A stretch of DNA of 64,000 nucleotides from Tetraselmis striata (Eukaryota; Chlorophyta; Chlorodendrophyceae; Chlorodendrales; Chlorodendraceae). Of the stretch, positions 44,814-57,000 are shown one piece after another (the first letter of the stretch is position 1; the number at the start of each line of letters is the position of its first letter). The notes beneath the pieces are model-generated. The model made no database searches, had not been told where the DNA came from, and saw nothing but the letters and a program-made list of their open reading frames with translations. A program made the position numbers and the translations under genes. The DNA lies in contig VCJN01002642.1 in assembly GCA_006384855.1 (NCBI GenBank), positions 1-64,000 of the forward strand. Direction: 5' to 3'.

Positions 44814-47380
44814 TTTTACTTTTGCTGTAATATGTAGCCAGTCCGAAAAATGTCTCACAATTAAACAGCCACAGCCATCGAAGACTGTTTAGCGAATACA
44901 TGATAGAAAATGCTATGTGATAGATTGAGGTCTGACTACAAATTCAAAATACGCCGTCTTAGTATTTTAAAATAGACTACTAAAACAAATGTCTCGATAA
45001 TTATCATCATCCTACGGGCGGTATGTAGCAGAAAACGAATCATATAATTCTATTTATTCATCCCGGATTGCCCGGCAAGACTTACGAGCTCGCCGATCTC
45101 GCCATCGAGCACCACTGCGAGTTTGAAGTCGCGGTTTGCGCGTATGACGCACACTCCCATTAGCACGCCCCCCCGTCACCGGTGAGGAGACGCGAGCAGC
45201 ATGGATGACAGCTGCCAACTCGCACCACTCCCACAACGCGGACACAAAGATGGCAACGCACTACAACGTACTTGGGGGAGGTTGTGCGGCTAGCGACCGG
45301 GGTCCTGCGGGGAGACTTGGAACGGCTGGGGTACCCGAAGATACGGTGGCGGGAGGCGCGGCAAGAAGCATGCCAGGATGAGTGGGGGGGAGGGGTCCAC
45401 AGCCATAGCCGCAATTGATTTTGGTATTCTAGTAGTTATGTACATTTATGGAATGAGATCCTTTGGGGAGGGTGGCGGGATTGGATAAGCGCAAGGGTCT
45501 TATATGCCACGGCGCCCACGGCGCTTTGATCTGCGTGCACAAGCATGGCGCCACAAAAGCAAATATATCATCTCATCTGGATAAGAGAGCGCCCGAACGG
45601 ACTTTGCACTGCCCCGGAAGTCACGCCGCTGGTGCTGAAAGAGCGATGGTAATGATCCATTGTTTTTTGCGTGCATGTTTAGATCGATAAATCTGCGATT
45701 TCACCTCATTGATATGTACTATCGCCGTCAAGAGATTGAGCAGATGGCGCCACGATATGTACCTACGGAGAACAAGAGGCCGGTGATAGGATGAGCATGC
45801 AGGCGGTTATATCGGCGGTAGGGTTTAGTCAAAGTACTGAATCAACGCTTTACTTGCTGTTAATGTTGGGGTGAGAAGTACCCTAGTCCACCCCGTGCTC
45901 AATACATTACAATAGTATGACTATATATATCGGCAGCCAAGCCGGCGCAGGGAGTAGCGGGCATGAATCTGACTGCACGCCGCCGACACCACCAATAATA
46001 TCCGCATATTTAAGTATCGCTTATTGGCGTTGCATCGCGCTAAGTTTATTTATTGTTGTTGCGATGATGTTTAATCTAAATGCACAACATACACTATTCC
46101 ACAAATACGGTGTCCCGGTGGAGATGGCAGCCAACATCTAGAGGGAAAGCAGGGTGTGTCGCTGGCCATACGACAATCAATATTACGGTTCATTCCGTTG
46201 CCCGTGACGGAAGCGGGGCCCTGACGCGTACGGAGGGGAGATGGCGGGGCTACTGCAGAGTAGTCTTATAGGTAGGCCAAATGAAGCAGTGGCTGGCACA
46301 ACATGGCGTTCGTGGCCAGCAGCGGCCCCGCTAGCGATTGTGGCGGACTGGGCGATCCGGTACGGTCGCTCAGCGGCCGAGGGGACTCCGCCGGCGCCGC
46401 CACTCGCCGCTGCAGGCGAGGGCAAGTTTTGGTTTTGGTAAACTGAAGTACAGCAGTGGCGCTTGGAGTGTCTGGCCCGGCGCCATTATGCCGGCTCGTG
46501 CGGCACCTTCAGCGCCGTGGTAGGGAGTGGGCAGTGTGCCGGCTATGATGAGAGTTACGCCCCATTCCCACGTAATTACACGTATAATTACACAGGCACG
46601 TCACCCCGGGATTTACGCGCGTAATTAGCCCCGTATGTATATTTATATAAATTCAATCATATATTGTAATATCCGCCATACGAGGGATAATACTCGCGCG
46701 CTGTCGCGCGCGCCGCTCACAACACCGCAACTACCGGTCGGGGGGGGGGGGGGGGGGGGGGGGGCTGGGGCGCGAAGTACACACATGTGATTACACAGTC
46801 ACGTCACCCCTGGGATTTACGCGTATGGCGCTTAACTCATCCCAGCTTGCCGGGCTCGTCACGCCTGGCCGTCTCGGCGACCAGTAAGGATTACAGGGTA
46901 CCAGGTACCCCGGAAGCCTTCGTTTTCCCGCTACTAACGGCCTTCTTCTAGGATGAGAAATGCCTCTCCCCCCCTTATTAGCAACTCCACGACATGCAAT
47001 TGTACACGACTACACGACTCCACATGCAATTGTACACGGTAATGCAGCACGTCCAATACTAATTTCGAATATATAATTACACCGGATGTAAGAAAAATTT
47101 CCAATAATTACACCTGCATGAAACGACGGTCGCCCGCCCGCCGACGACGCCGACGAAACGCCCGCCAAAAATAGGCGTTTGGTCGACGACCCAAGCGTGC
47201 TGCGCGCTTCTGCTGCCGAGTTTTCCAGCTCCCCGCGCCGCCGCGCGGCATGATGCTGTTGGCGGCGCAGCATCGGGCGAGGTCCGGGTGTCCGGCCGGT
47301 AATTAAACTGTCTCACCTGGTAATTGCTGTAATTACACTGTCACACGTGCTTCAATAATTACAGCTGGGGCGCAATCATC
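44814..47380. other. Intergenic, AT-richer, small repeats, no supported gene
   Basis: Contains a 41-bp direct repeat pair (46577-46617 and 46783-46823, with TTACACAG then GTCACCCC and GGGATTTACGCG). Between them is a 25-base G run (46740-46764), and CATGCAATTGTACACG occurs twice near 46993 and 47023. Frequent AATTACAC words lie between 46570 and 47360. The end of the region holds the TTACA (47359-47363) that is the likely poly(A) signal of the following minus-strand gene. Confidence 0.6.
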
Positions 47381-50300
47381 CTAGGCCTTCTTCGACGCAG
47401 TCTTGGCAGGCTTGCGCGGTGTTTTCCCCTTCTGGTTTCCCTTCTGGCTCCTTTGGGCAGCAGCGCTGCCCTGCTGCTGCTGCTGCTGCTGCGCCATCAT
47501 CAACATCGCCATGTGCTGATTCATGATGGCTGCCATCTGCTCCTGCGTCATCTGAGGCACTCCAGCTCCCCCGGGGGCCGGCTGCAGCTGGGGAGCCGCT
47601 GCTGCGTCCCCGCCGGCATCCGACGGCATGGAAGTGAGCATAGGATTCGCACCGTTGTGCGCATCAGCCCGCTGAGATGTCGGCGCTGGGATGGCCCCGA
47701 CCGGCTGCTGCAGGGGAGGCGCGTTGGAGAACCGGTGCTCCAGGCGCTTCACGGTGTCGAGCGGCAGCCCGCCTGTGCTGGAGGAGATGGACGTGCGGCA
47801 GCTGGGTCCCCGGTTCGGGAAGGGTTCCTCCTCGGCGGGGCTCGCTGGCGCACTGGGCGCAAAAGACTCCAGGCGCGACGCGGCGGTGCCGGTGCCCGTC
47901 GGCCGGCGCGCGACACGCACAGGGGACGAAGGGAGCGGCGGCGCGTCGGGGGGCGCAGGGGCGCCAGCGGAGCCGATGATGCCGGCCACGAACAAGCGCG
48001 AGGGCTGCATTGCCGGCGAGTCGGGATCATCGGCAGAGAACGCCAGGACGGAGGCGCTGGGGGATTGGCTGCCCGCAGGGCTGTTGTCCTGCGCCTCCAT
48101 CGGCGCCTCCTCCTCCACCTCCGCAACGACATCTCCCTCCTCAATCTCGCTCCACGTCGGCAGCGATTCCATCGCGAGCGCCCGCGCCGCCTCCTGCTCC
48201 ACGCTCAGCCGGTGGCTCTGCGGCCCCTGCGCCACCGCCCCGCGGCCGCTGCCCTCGGCGCTGCTCGCCCCCGTCCCGGCCCGAGCCGCAGCCGCTGCAG
48301 CCGCCTCAGCGTCCGACGCCGCCGCGGCGTCCGGCGCCTCCAGCGACGCCTGCCGACTGCGCTTGGCGGTCGGCAAGTGCAAGATCGCCGCGGCCCTCTC
48401 GGCAAGGGCTGACAGCTTGCCAGTCGAGGACTTTCGGCCCGGCGGCCGCTTTTGGTTCGCGGCGCTGCGCTCCCGAATGTGCTCGGAGCTGAGCTTGTCC
48501 GCAGCGGGCGGCTGCTGCAGGGGAGGGCCGGCACTGCTGGGTGGCTTGCCGTTGGCCTGGGCCCCCGGGTCTGCGCCTGCGCCTGTCATAGGGGCATGAC
48601 CCCCGCCAGGCAGCATCCGCACCGGTGCCGGCGCCGCTCCCGCGTGCACCGCCGGCGCGGAGGCAATCTTGGTGAGATTTGGCTGGTGGGGCTGGGGCTG
48701 GGGCTGGGGCTGGTACCTCTGCTGCGCCGCCTGCTGCGCCGCCTGGAACATCTGCCACTGCATCAGCTGTATCTGCGTGAAGTTGTACACCTGCTGCTGC
48801 CACAGCCAGTCGCTGTCGGACATGTTGGCCATGTGGGGCATTGTGCCGCCTGACGCCTGGCCCCGCGGCCGCGAGCTGGGCGTCCCCTGCTGCCCCTGCT
48901 GGCCACCGGTGCCCGCGGTTCTGGCGGCATGCGGCGCTGCTGCCGGGCCGAGGTGTCCTGGTTGCCCTGTGGACAGCGCCTGCGAGGCGCCAGGCAGCTG
49001 GGTCACCGTGTTGGCGGCTAGAGCGGTGGGACCCATGACCGGTTGGCCGTTCGCGAAAAGCTGCTGGCCTCCGCTGTGGTGATGATTCGGTGGCTGGGGC
49101 GGCCCGTGGGCAACGCCCTCCAACTGCATGCTGTGCTGGCCATTAGCAAAGTGCTGCTGTTGTTGTCCCTGCTGCTGCTGTGGCTGCTGCTGCTGCTGGG
49201 AGTTCGGCCCCTTTTGCCAACCGCTGCCAACTTGAAACCACGCAGCGCTCGCCTGCTGCGGCCTGGCGCTGCTGGCGGCCTGGCCGCTCGCTTGCTGGCT
49301 GGGCTCCGGTGCAGCTTCTGCAGATGGCGCCGCCGAGACCGCCACGGCGCTGCCCTGGGCGGCGGTAGCGGCTAGCACATTGGCGGACTGCCCTGCCATG
49401 GCCTGGGGTGCGGCCTGAGGCTGCGGCATCCAGCCCTTTTGGGCCTGCTTGGCCGTTCCCATGGTGGCCTGCGGTGACTGAGGCGGCACGGGCTGCAATG
49501 GTGAGAGCTGCGCAGTTTGAGCCGGGGTGACAGCGCCACGAGGCATCGCCACCACTGGCTGCTGCCCCTGGTGCTGGTTGCCCGCCATTTGGCTCTGTGG
49601 CATCCATTGCCCTCCAGAAAACGGCATCGGCAGTCCCGCGGAGGTCGACGTTGCCGGTGTCGACCCGCCTGGCGACGGCGGCATCGCCCACTGCCCATTG
49701 GAGAACTGCCTCAGTAACACCGGCGCATGGCTACCTTCTGCGGCCTGCGCGTATTGGCCCCGTGTGGGCTGGGGGTGCGGAGGCACCCCTCCTGTGAAGA
49801 AGCCGCTCTGCGGCGCGGAGAGCTGGCGGCCCATCCACGCCTGAGACTGGGGGAAAACTGGAACCGCCTGCCCCTGCCCCAGCCGCTGCTGCTTCCCCTG
49901 CTGCCCCTGTTGCTGCTGCTGTGCCCAGGCACCGGCGGACACAGATGCCCAGTTCCCTGCACCAACCCCCCGCTGCTTTTCAGCAGGCAGCGGCGCAGTG
50001 CCTTGCAAATTCATGGCAGGCTGGCCGTTCGCGAAATGCCGCTGCCCTCCAGCCTGCTGCTGCTGCTGCTGCTGGGACAGCGCCTGGGCGACGCCATGTG
50101 ACTGCATGCCCTGCCAACCAGTCGTAAGGGCTTGCTGACCCCCGCCCTGTTGCTGCTGCTGCTGAACGACGCCTTGCGCCTGTTGCGGCATCGCAGCCTG
50201 CTGACCATTCGGAAGGGCTTGCTGACCCCCGCCCTGCTGCTGCTGCTGCCGTTGCGCCATCATTGCCTGCATCGCGGATCATGTCGGCCGCGGAAAACGA

Positions 50301-52276
50301 TCAGAGGGGCATCCAGGGCCGGAAATGGTCAACAAGTTCAGCATCGAATCCTCGGAGGATTGCCGCCGTACAGCAAAAGGATCAGAGTCACGTAGTGGGG
50401 AGGGGGCAATGACCCGATGACGGGGGGGCGCGGACCTGGTGGTGGACACGCAGCTGTTGTTGTTGCACCCACTGCTGCTGCTGCTGGATCCACTGCTGCT
50501 GCTGCTGCGCCTGCATCGCGAGTGCCATGTGAGGCAAGACAGTGGACATGATAGGACAAGACAAGACAGTCGATAAGACAGTAGACAAGGCAAGGCAAGA
50601 CAGGGCAAGTCAAGATAGGACAGTATACAAGACAATAGACAGGACACGCCAGGACAGTAGACAAGACAAGACCACACCAGGCAAGGCAATACAAGTAGAC
50701 AAGGCAAGATACGACAATTAAGATACGACGCGATAAGACAAGGCAATACCATACCCGGCGAGGCAACATAACATGATACAAGTCGGGGCCTTGGAACGAC
50801 GCCCGGTCGGGCAGGGTGGGTGAAAGGCAGGGCCTGTGCCACGCACCCGCCGCGCGCTGTCGCCCGTTTCCTGCCCGGGCGCCGGCTCCGCGGCTGATGA
50901 GCTACAACCGCCAGACGACCCGGCGCCCGAGGAGCCCTCAGTGCCGCGCCGGGTTGCCGTTGCGGAGCCCGTCGCGGGCATGTCGGGCTGGGCCGGCTCG
51001 GGTTGCGGCGGCTGCTTGCCAACGCGCCAGCGCCGGGACGCGCTCACCATCGCCCCGATGCCGGAAGAATCCTGAGTAGCGCCGCCGCAAGGAGCACCAC
51101 AGCACGGTTCAGTCGTGCCCCGGGCCCCGGAAGTCATCCATCTCAGGGCTAAAGGGACAGGACGGGCGGCTGATGGGTTTGCGCCGCTGATAAGTAATGA
51201 CCTAAGGGGCGCTTGCCCTCTTTCCATTCTCGCGAACAATCACTCAGCACGGCCACCAGAACCATGCGCTCAGACAGTAGGCGCGCGCCGGTCCACTACT
51301 TAGCAATGTTTCCGGTCCTTTTGCGGAAACTACACCTATCCGGAAAAGTATCAGAATAACATTGAGTAGAACACGAAATCCTCAAATAGATGGCGCAAAA
51401 CACTTCATTGTTTCTGTGACCCGCCAAGCCAGCCAACAAAGGGGGATATATAAACATATGGGTATCCCGGGGGGGGGGGGCGGGGGGCGCACCTGAGTGG
51501 TGCCAGACCTGGGCGCAACAGAGGCGGCGCTGCGCGGCAGCTCCTCGCTGGTGCCCATTCGCATCCAGCCACCCGCCGAGCCCTCGTCGCGCCCTTCTGC
51601 AGATGCCGCTGCCGCGCCCGCACCCACTGCCGCGCCCACCCCCACCGCTGCTGCTTCCCCCGCAGCGGGCGACGCAACGCTGGCGGCCGGGGAGGGCAGC
51701 GCGTAGCTGCGGCTCCCCGCGACGTCTCCGCTGGTATCTGGTGCTAGCGGGGCGCCAGCGGGGCTGACGGGCGCCGAGGCGGAGGCCGTGGCACCCCAGT
51801 TCCCGGCCATCTTGTTCTTGGCAAACAGCATCGAAAAGTCCTTCCACGGCAGCGCCTTCAGCTCTGCCGCCGCCTTGTTGTTGGGCGGCTCCAGGGAGGC
51901 GGGGGCGGTGCCGCTGCTGGAGGCGCCGCCCGCCCCGCTAGCCGGCCCCCGCTGCTGCCCCTCCCCGCTGCTGCCGCCCTCCGAGCCGCCGCGCCCCCGC
52001 TCCTCCTCGATGTCGTCCACGTCCGCCATAGCGCTGTCCAGCATGTCGTCCGAGCGCGTGCGCTGCACCGTCGCCGCCTCCGCCTGCGACTGCGCTATCG
52101 CTGCCGCGGTCGCCGCCGTCTCCGCGGCCATCGCGGCCTGGTGGTCAACGTCCGCCTGGCGCAGCGCCGCGCGTTCCCTGAGGGCATGCCCGCAGCGCCA
52201 CCCGAGTGAGGACATCGACGCACCAGCATGTCATCCTTACAGCAGCAGCGGCAACATGACCCCCTCCCTTCTGCGC

Positions 52277-52313
<37 letters not shown>

Positions 52314-54580
52314 GTGTCGTAGATCGGAACCACAGCCACGCACACGCTGCTCCCAAACACCTTTCTCAACCCGCTCACCACTGCAACCACCGCCCCGCAC
52401 AGGCACATCTCACTGGCACTGCACCCGTGCAAATAACGCCCTTGCGCCTCTCACTCTGCAATGCCCTCCCCCCGGCAGGCGGCGGCTCTGAGGGTACGCT
52501 GCGACTGCCTGAGCGCCTTATGCAGTAGGAACGTTGTATGGCATCTTCCAGAAGGGAAGCGGCGCCTAGGACAGCAGGTTTCATTGCTAGGATGCTAAAT
52601 GCTATGCACTCGTGCAGTCAGCAATCCATTGCCCAGCTACATCGACGCCATTGCGCAAGCCGTTGTCATCCGGCTGTACTCGATGAGGTTCGTTTCTGAA
52701 AGGAGTTTGGGGAGCGGGGGGGAGGTAAAAATGGGTACCCACCGCCGGATGTGGACGTATTTGATAAAGACGGCGGCGACGAAGACGAGGCCTAGGCCAG
52801 TGCCGAGGATGACAAAGATGCTGATCTGCGGGGTCTTCTTGATCTGGGCGGTGATGTCCCTGTCCCCCACATCAATCACGACAACGCCCTCTTCTGCTGG
52901 CGGGGACAGGTCTGCAGGGGAGGGACCGCAAGCGGGGAGGCGCTTGTCAGTTCACAGTGTCCCCCGCTCAGCGCCTTTATCTTGGTCATTTGGCACTGGG
53001 AATTGAGCATTGGAGTTTCCCCCTCGATCCTCCCGATAACGTGGCGTCTCTCACGAGTGCATCATATCACCCCACATCGCCAGTACGGATGGCGCCGCGG
53101 TAACAAGAACGCTGCGAACAAGAACCCACCCTGCCTGCCAGAGGCCAGAAGCAGACGAAACTATAGCGGAACGAAACTATAGCGACCTCCTTACAGGCTG
53201 CATAAGTGCCCATTTGGAGGCTTGTAAGAAAGGTTCTTATAGGTGCGTCGACACCGGTGCGCGCATCATGTCCCCGCCATGCAAACATCCCCGAAACGCC
53301 GTCCCTCTCACTCCCTGAGGCCGACAATCAGCAGGACGCGGAATGGGCAGGCGCACCGAGCCCGCTGAGGTCAAGCACCGACTGCGGCTCCTCCGTCTGC
53401 GGCGGCGGCGTGTCCGATACTGCTCCCGGCTTCACCGCATCCACACACACATACACACACAGGGGCACGGCTGTTTAGTAAGTTGGCCACGTCTACGAAG
53501 GTGGGTCCGCAGTTGGAGAACACGGCCACAGGGCGGGCGACAGGGGCGGCACCTCGCCCTCGTCTTCCGGCACGCCGATGGCAAAGGCACGCCGTGCCGG
53601 CGCTCCCGCTGCCGCGAGCGCCTCCCTCACCGCCCCGGACGGCGCCAGAGCGCCGCTCTCGGTGCTATTGAGCAGCCGCACCCACTGGCATGTGTGCCCT
53701 CTCTCGTCGTAGAAGGGCTGGAAGGTGTCCAGGAACATGAGCCATGTCGAGCCGAGGGACAGCGCGGCTGTGCAGTTGCCAATCGCCTGCACCACCAGCC
53801 GAAGGCGCGAGCCACCTGCCCCACAAGCGGTGGGGCCCTCCTGATGTCAGACGAATGTGCTCTTTTCCCGCTTCCGGCACGAGACTGGCAGCAACAGTAA
53901 AACCCTTCCAGCACTTGCGCAGACACTTTATTAGGCAGGGATCAAGCTCGGGCCCGCCTTTCGCAGGCGATGGCTCTGTCGTAATCATCGAGAAATACAG
54001 GGGCATTGCGCAAGACTACCCTGTACTCCGGCGCCAGTCCTTTGCCGCCCTTTGATATATCTGGGTGTTTTATCATTTGTTTGGCGTTTTTGTCAATTGT
54101 CTCTGTGTGTTGCATTGGGTTTAGAGAGTTTCTAAGGCATGCACTCATCCCCCGGTCCGGCTATGCATCGGGATATTTCGATTCCTGGCCGTTTGACATA
54201 ACACCATCTCCCACGCCGCCTTACACATGTGAGTAGCGGGAGGTGTCGGGCATACCGGCAACAGCGCTATCGGGCGGCGCAAACTCCGCCGGCCCCTTGT
54301 ACAGCGCGAGCACTTCCACCGCCAGAACCGCAGGCGCGTTGCGACCCGGCGGGCCCACGATGGCGGCGCGCTCGGTGCATGGGTCCGAATTGACCGCGCC
54401 CACCTGCACCACCACGCCCTCCACCACCGCCACCGACCGCCCCAGCAGCGCTGCCGCAGCCGCCGTCGCATTGGCGCCCCGCGCGGCCGCGAGCCCGCAG
54501 GCCGACGGCGACGCGCTAAAGGCGCCCATGCGCTGCGACCACACCAGCCCCTCCAGCGACATCAGCGTGGCCAGGCACAT
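47381..54580 (-). CDS. Predicted 1544-aa single-pass membrane protein with Gln-rich tail (9 exons)
   Basis: Exons in transcript order: 54580-54256, 54039-53999, 53786-53631, 53429-53357, 52911-52743, 52177-51493, 51071-50847, 50510-50436, 50266-47381. All eight junctions are in phase and GT-AG (4635 nt). Exons 2 and 4 are the least certain, and the true start may be upstream. Residues ~1-20 look like a weak signal peptide. The ~200-residue ectodomain has three NxT sequons (NAT, NCT, NST) and alternating beta-like stretches (AVVEGVVVQV, APAVLAVEVLALYKG, LGSTWLMFLDTF) faintly like an NTR fold. One TM segment (ISIFVILGTGLGLVFVAAVF, ~227-250) follows. The cytoplasmic side has a helical Ala/Gln stretch, Ser/Gly/Pro-rich linkers and, in the last exon, many Gln runs with FANGQ-type degenerate repeats, a Lys/Arg patch (AKRSRQ) and a basic end (KTASKKA). 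TGTAA lies 18 bp past the stop. Two separate genes is the alternative. Function unknown. Confidence 0.6.
50530..50770 (-). repeat. GACAA/GACAAGACA minisatellite in an intron
   Basis: About 240 bp of irregular repeats built from GACAAG, GACAGT and GGCAAG on the plus strand (pyrimidine-rich on the sense strand). They fill most of the intron between exons 7 and 8 of the large membrane-protein gene. Confidence 0.85.
52279..52317 (+). repeat. (TG)n microsatellite
   Basis: About 19 TG units with one interruption, within the intron between exons 5 and 6 of the minus-strand gene. Confidence 0.95.
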
Positions 54581-55689
54581 AAGCAGGCTCGCGGGTCGGA
54601 GGCACCTGCATCCGGGGGGGCAGCGGCAGCGGTAGCGAGATCAGGGGGGCGCAACAGCATTCGCTTTCAAAAAGAGCCCACGATTGCCCAATTCCCGAGA
54701 TATCATTTCCCTTGTCGGCACGGCGCCGCAATGCCCAAAGGGGGTGTCGGCCGGCTCGCCAAACTTCTCAGCTGCCCCAAGGGCAGGACACCGCGCAGCG
54801 AGTAACGATTTCAGGGCGGGATCGGCGCCTCACCGCATCCTGGCGCGTGGCCGGCCGCTGGTGTGCGCGGCGCCGTTGCCGCCATGCGGCCGGCATGCCG
54901 TCATCGGATGAGCAGTGCCGTCGCCGAGGAGCTACGCATGCGCCAGCCAGCCCGCAACCCCGGCGGTACAGCAACACACGTCGCCTTCACTCGATCGCGA
55001 GTCCGAGTCCGTTACAAGTGAGGTGGCTATAGTGCCAGCGGTGCTGCCGGGGGCCTAGCTGTGCTCCTCTCCCGGCCGCCCTTGACCGCGATGTCAAGTG
55101 TGTCCCAGATGTGCCGCGCTCCTCACGCGCCGCGTCAAGTGAAATAAACGTGTACCTACAGTACAGGCGGTATGGACCATGCCACGGAGATATGTGCTGT
55201 TCCTGTATTAAGGAATCCTTACCTGATGTAGTAACGCCTACCCGCGTCATACACCCCTGCACATAAGTTTGGGGTCCCTTTTCGGAAGTCTCAAGACCTT
55301 AGAAGTCTAGGGTACCTGAACGTAGGGTATATGAGATGAAACCCTGGAATCTCAGAGGGTTTTATAAAACCTGCATGACGAGTGGCTCAAACCGAAAGCT
55401 TAAAGACGTTTGACTAGCTAGGGTGTCACGCTGCACTTGCGTGGATGCATGGGCGTCGCCTGCAACTACACCAAAACTAGGGTCGATCACGCACATGCCG
55501 ACGTACGCGCGTGAATAGACAACCAAACGGCGGGTTGGCCATGAACGCGTGAGGAAACACATTGGCGAGTCGCTCGGGTGCATTTGGTTGGGATGCAGCC
55601 GTGTGGGCGGCCGCTAGTCCATGTCGCGTTGCGATACTGGCAAGGCATCAGTGTCGGGCACGCTCAACAACACCCCCTTGGCTGGTTTG
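54581..55689. other. Upstream intergenic region, no supported gene
   Basis: Probable promoter of the large minus-strand gene. Short frames only. Confidence 0.45.
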
Positions 55690-57000
55690 CTTAGGGTTTG
55701 CTCAGAATTTTTTTAAAAAAATACCACGAAATTGCTCGTTCAAATCTGCGTCGAAACCAATCTTCCAAAATCAAAAATTCGATTTTTGGGGCCCCGGAAA
55801 AATCCCCAAAGATGATCATCCAAGTTGCCCCTCACTGCCCCATGTGCCCACCTATGTCGGGCGCGTGGCTTTGCGCCAAGTGTGTGTCTAAGCCCCATAC
55901 CCGGCTGTGCGACAGCGTTATGTATGTGGATGACCACGGACCACCAACACTTGACATGTGCCGCCTCCTAACGATGTACACATCTACCAGTCAAAATGCC
56001 ATTTTCCACGGCATTTTCCAAGGAATTTCACTTTAATTAAAGTCCACGCCCCTACCGCGCCACCCCGCCCACAAAACGGTGCAACTGGCATTCCACCACG
56101 CGCCGCCATAGTAGAGCATCGCCCTACGCCAAGGGGCCCATTGAGCGCCTCTCCTACGTGCGTTCGCCACGAAAACATCAGCATTTTCACCCCAAAACTA
56201 CTCCCCACATTGGCCAACTTGTCGTTGGGGTGTCACGTCGTGCCTATAGCGACATGCTTTCAGTGGGCTACACGCACGGTGTGTGCAACTTATGCCAAGG
56301 GCCGTATTCACCGAGCGTGGTGCGACGAGTGCCGCTATTTCCATAGGTTTGGACGGTTGGCGCTACCCACAATTTTCCGGCGCCAACGCATGATGCACTG
56401 ATTTCGCGTTTTAAAAAGGGCTCCCACAAATGGTCGTGTTGTCGCGCGGGTGTGTATAAGGCGCACGATAATAGGAATTCGCCCGAACTATTCTCACTGT
56501 AGTTAGCATGTATGCACATGCAACCGGCGTTATCCTCGCCCATGCATGCCCTTTGCGATCGAAAATGCAAAACCCGGACTTATGTGGAAGGGTGTATATC
56601 GTTGATGACGTGGTGCCAACGGACTACATCGCCATCTCGCACCTGGATTAGAGTGACACTGCCCGTCTGCCCCTTTATTTTCTTTACCTTTTTCTGCCCG
56701 TCTGCCCCAATAATAATGCCCATAAAAATATTTCCGTTCGAAGCTCGGGATGCAATCTCCGTTGTTTACCAGTACGTACAGCAGCCCACAAAAGTCTTTG
56801 CATGTTTTTATGGGTATGATTGGGTTTGGTCGCCTCTAGTCGGTAAACCCACGCATAGTCTACGCCGTTGCAGTCATTGCGAGGATAACCATGAAAGAGC
56901 GTGCACATGGTGTGCTAGGGCCAATGCGACGTTGCGCGTGGCGCGCGCGTCGCATGCATGTTATGCAGCACTACCAGTGTAACAAGTCCTGCACGGCCGG
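55690..57000 (+). pseudogene. Decayed Cys-rich (Cx2C...Cx2C) coding fragments
   Basis: Three plus-strand segments encode two closely spaced Cx2C pairs. At 55836-55886 it is C-x2-C-x8-C-x2-C (CPMCPPMSGAWLCAKC). At 56284-56335 a CNLC pair in one frame is followed by AWCDEC in another frame, implying a frameshift between them. At 56869-56913 it is C-x2-C-x7-C-x2-C (CSHCEDNHERACTWC). The similar spacing and a shared Ala-Trp before the second pair in two of them suggest repeated copies of one zinc-ribbon-like domain in decay. No full ORF survives. Family not recognised. Confidence 0.35.

Noticed and set aside
47453..48599. Plus-strand frames of 300-319 aa opposite the Gln-rich exon
   Set aside because: Shadows of the minus-strand repetitive coding sequence; long antisense frames are expected opposite such GC-rich repeats.
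55698..56036. Intact small zinc-finger gene
   Set aside because: The frame is open for only 112 aa, its first half is Lys/Ser-rich without similarity to the Cys part, and sister units are frameshifted, so a decayed remnant is more likely.
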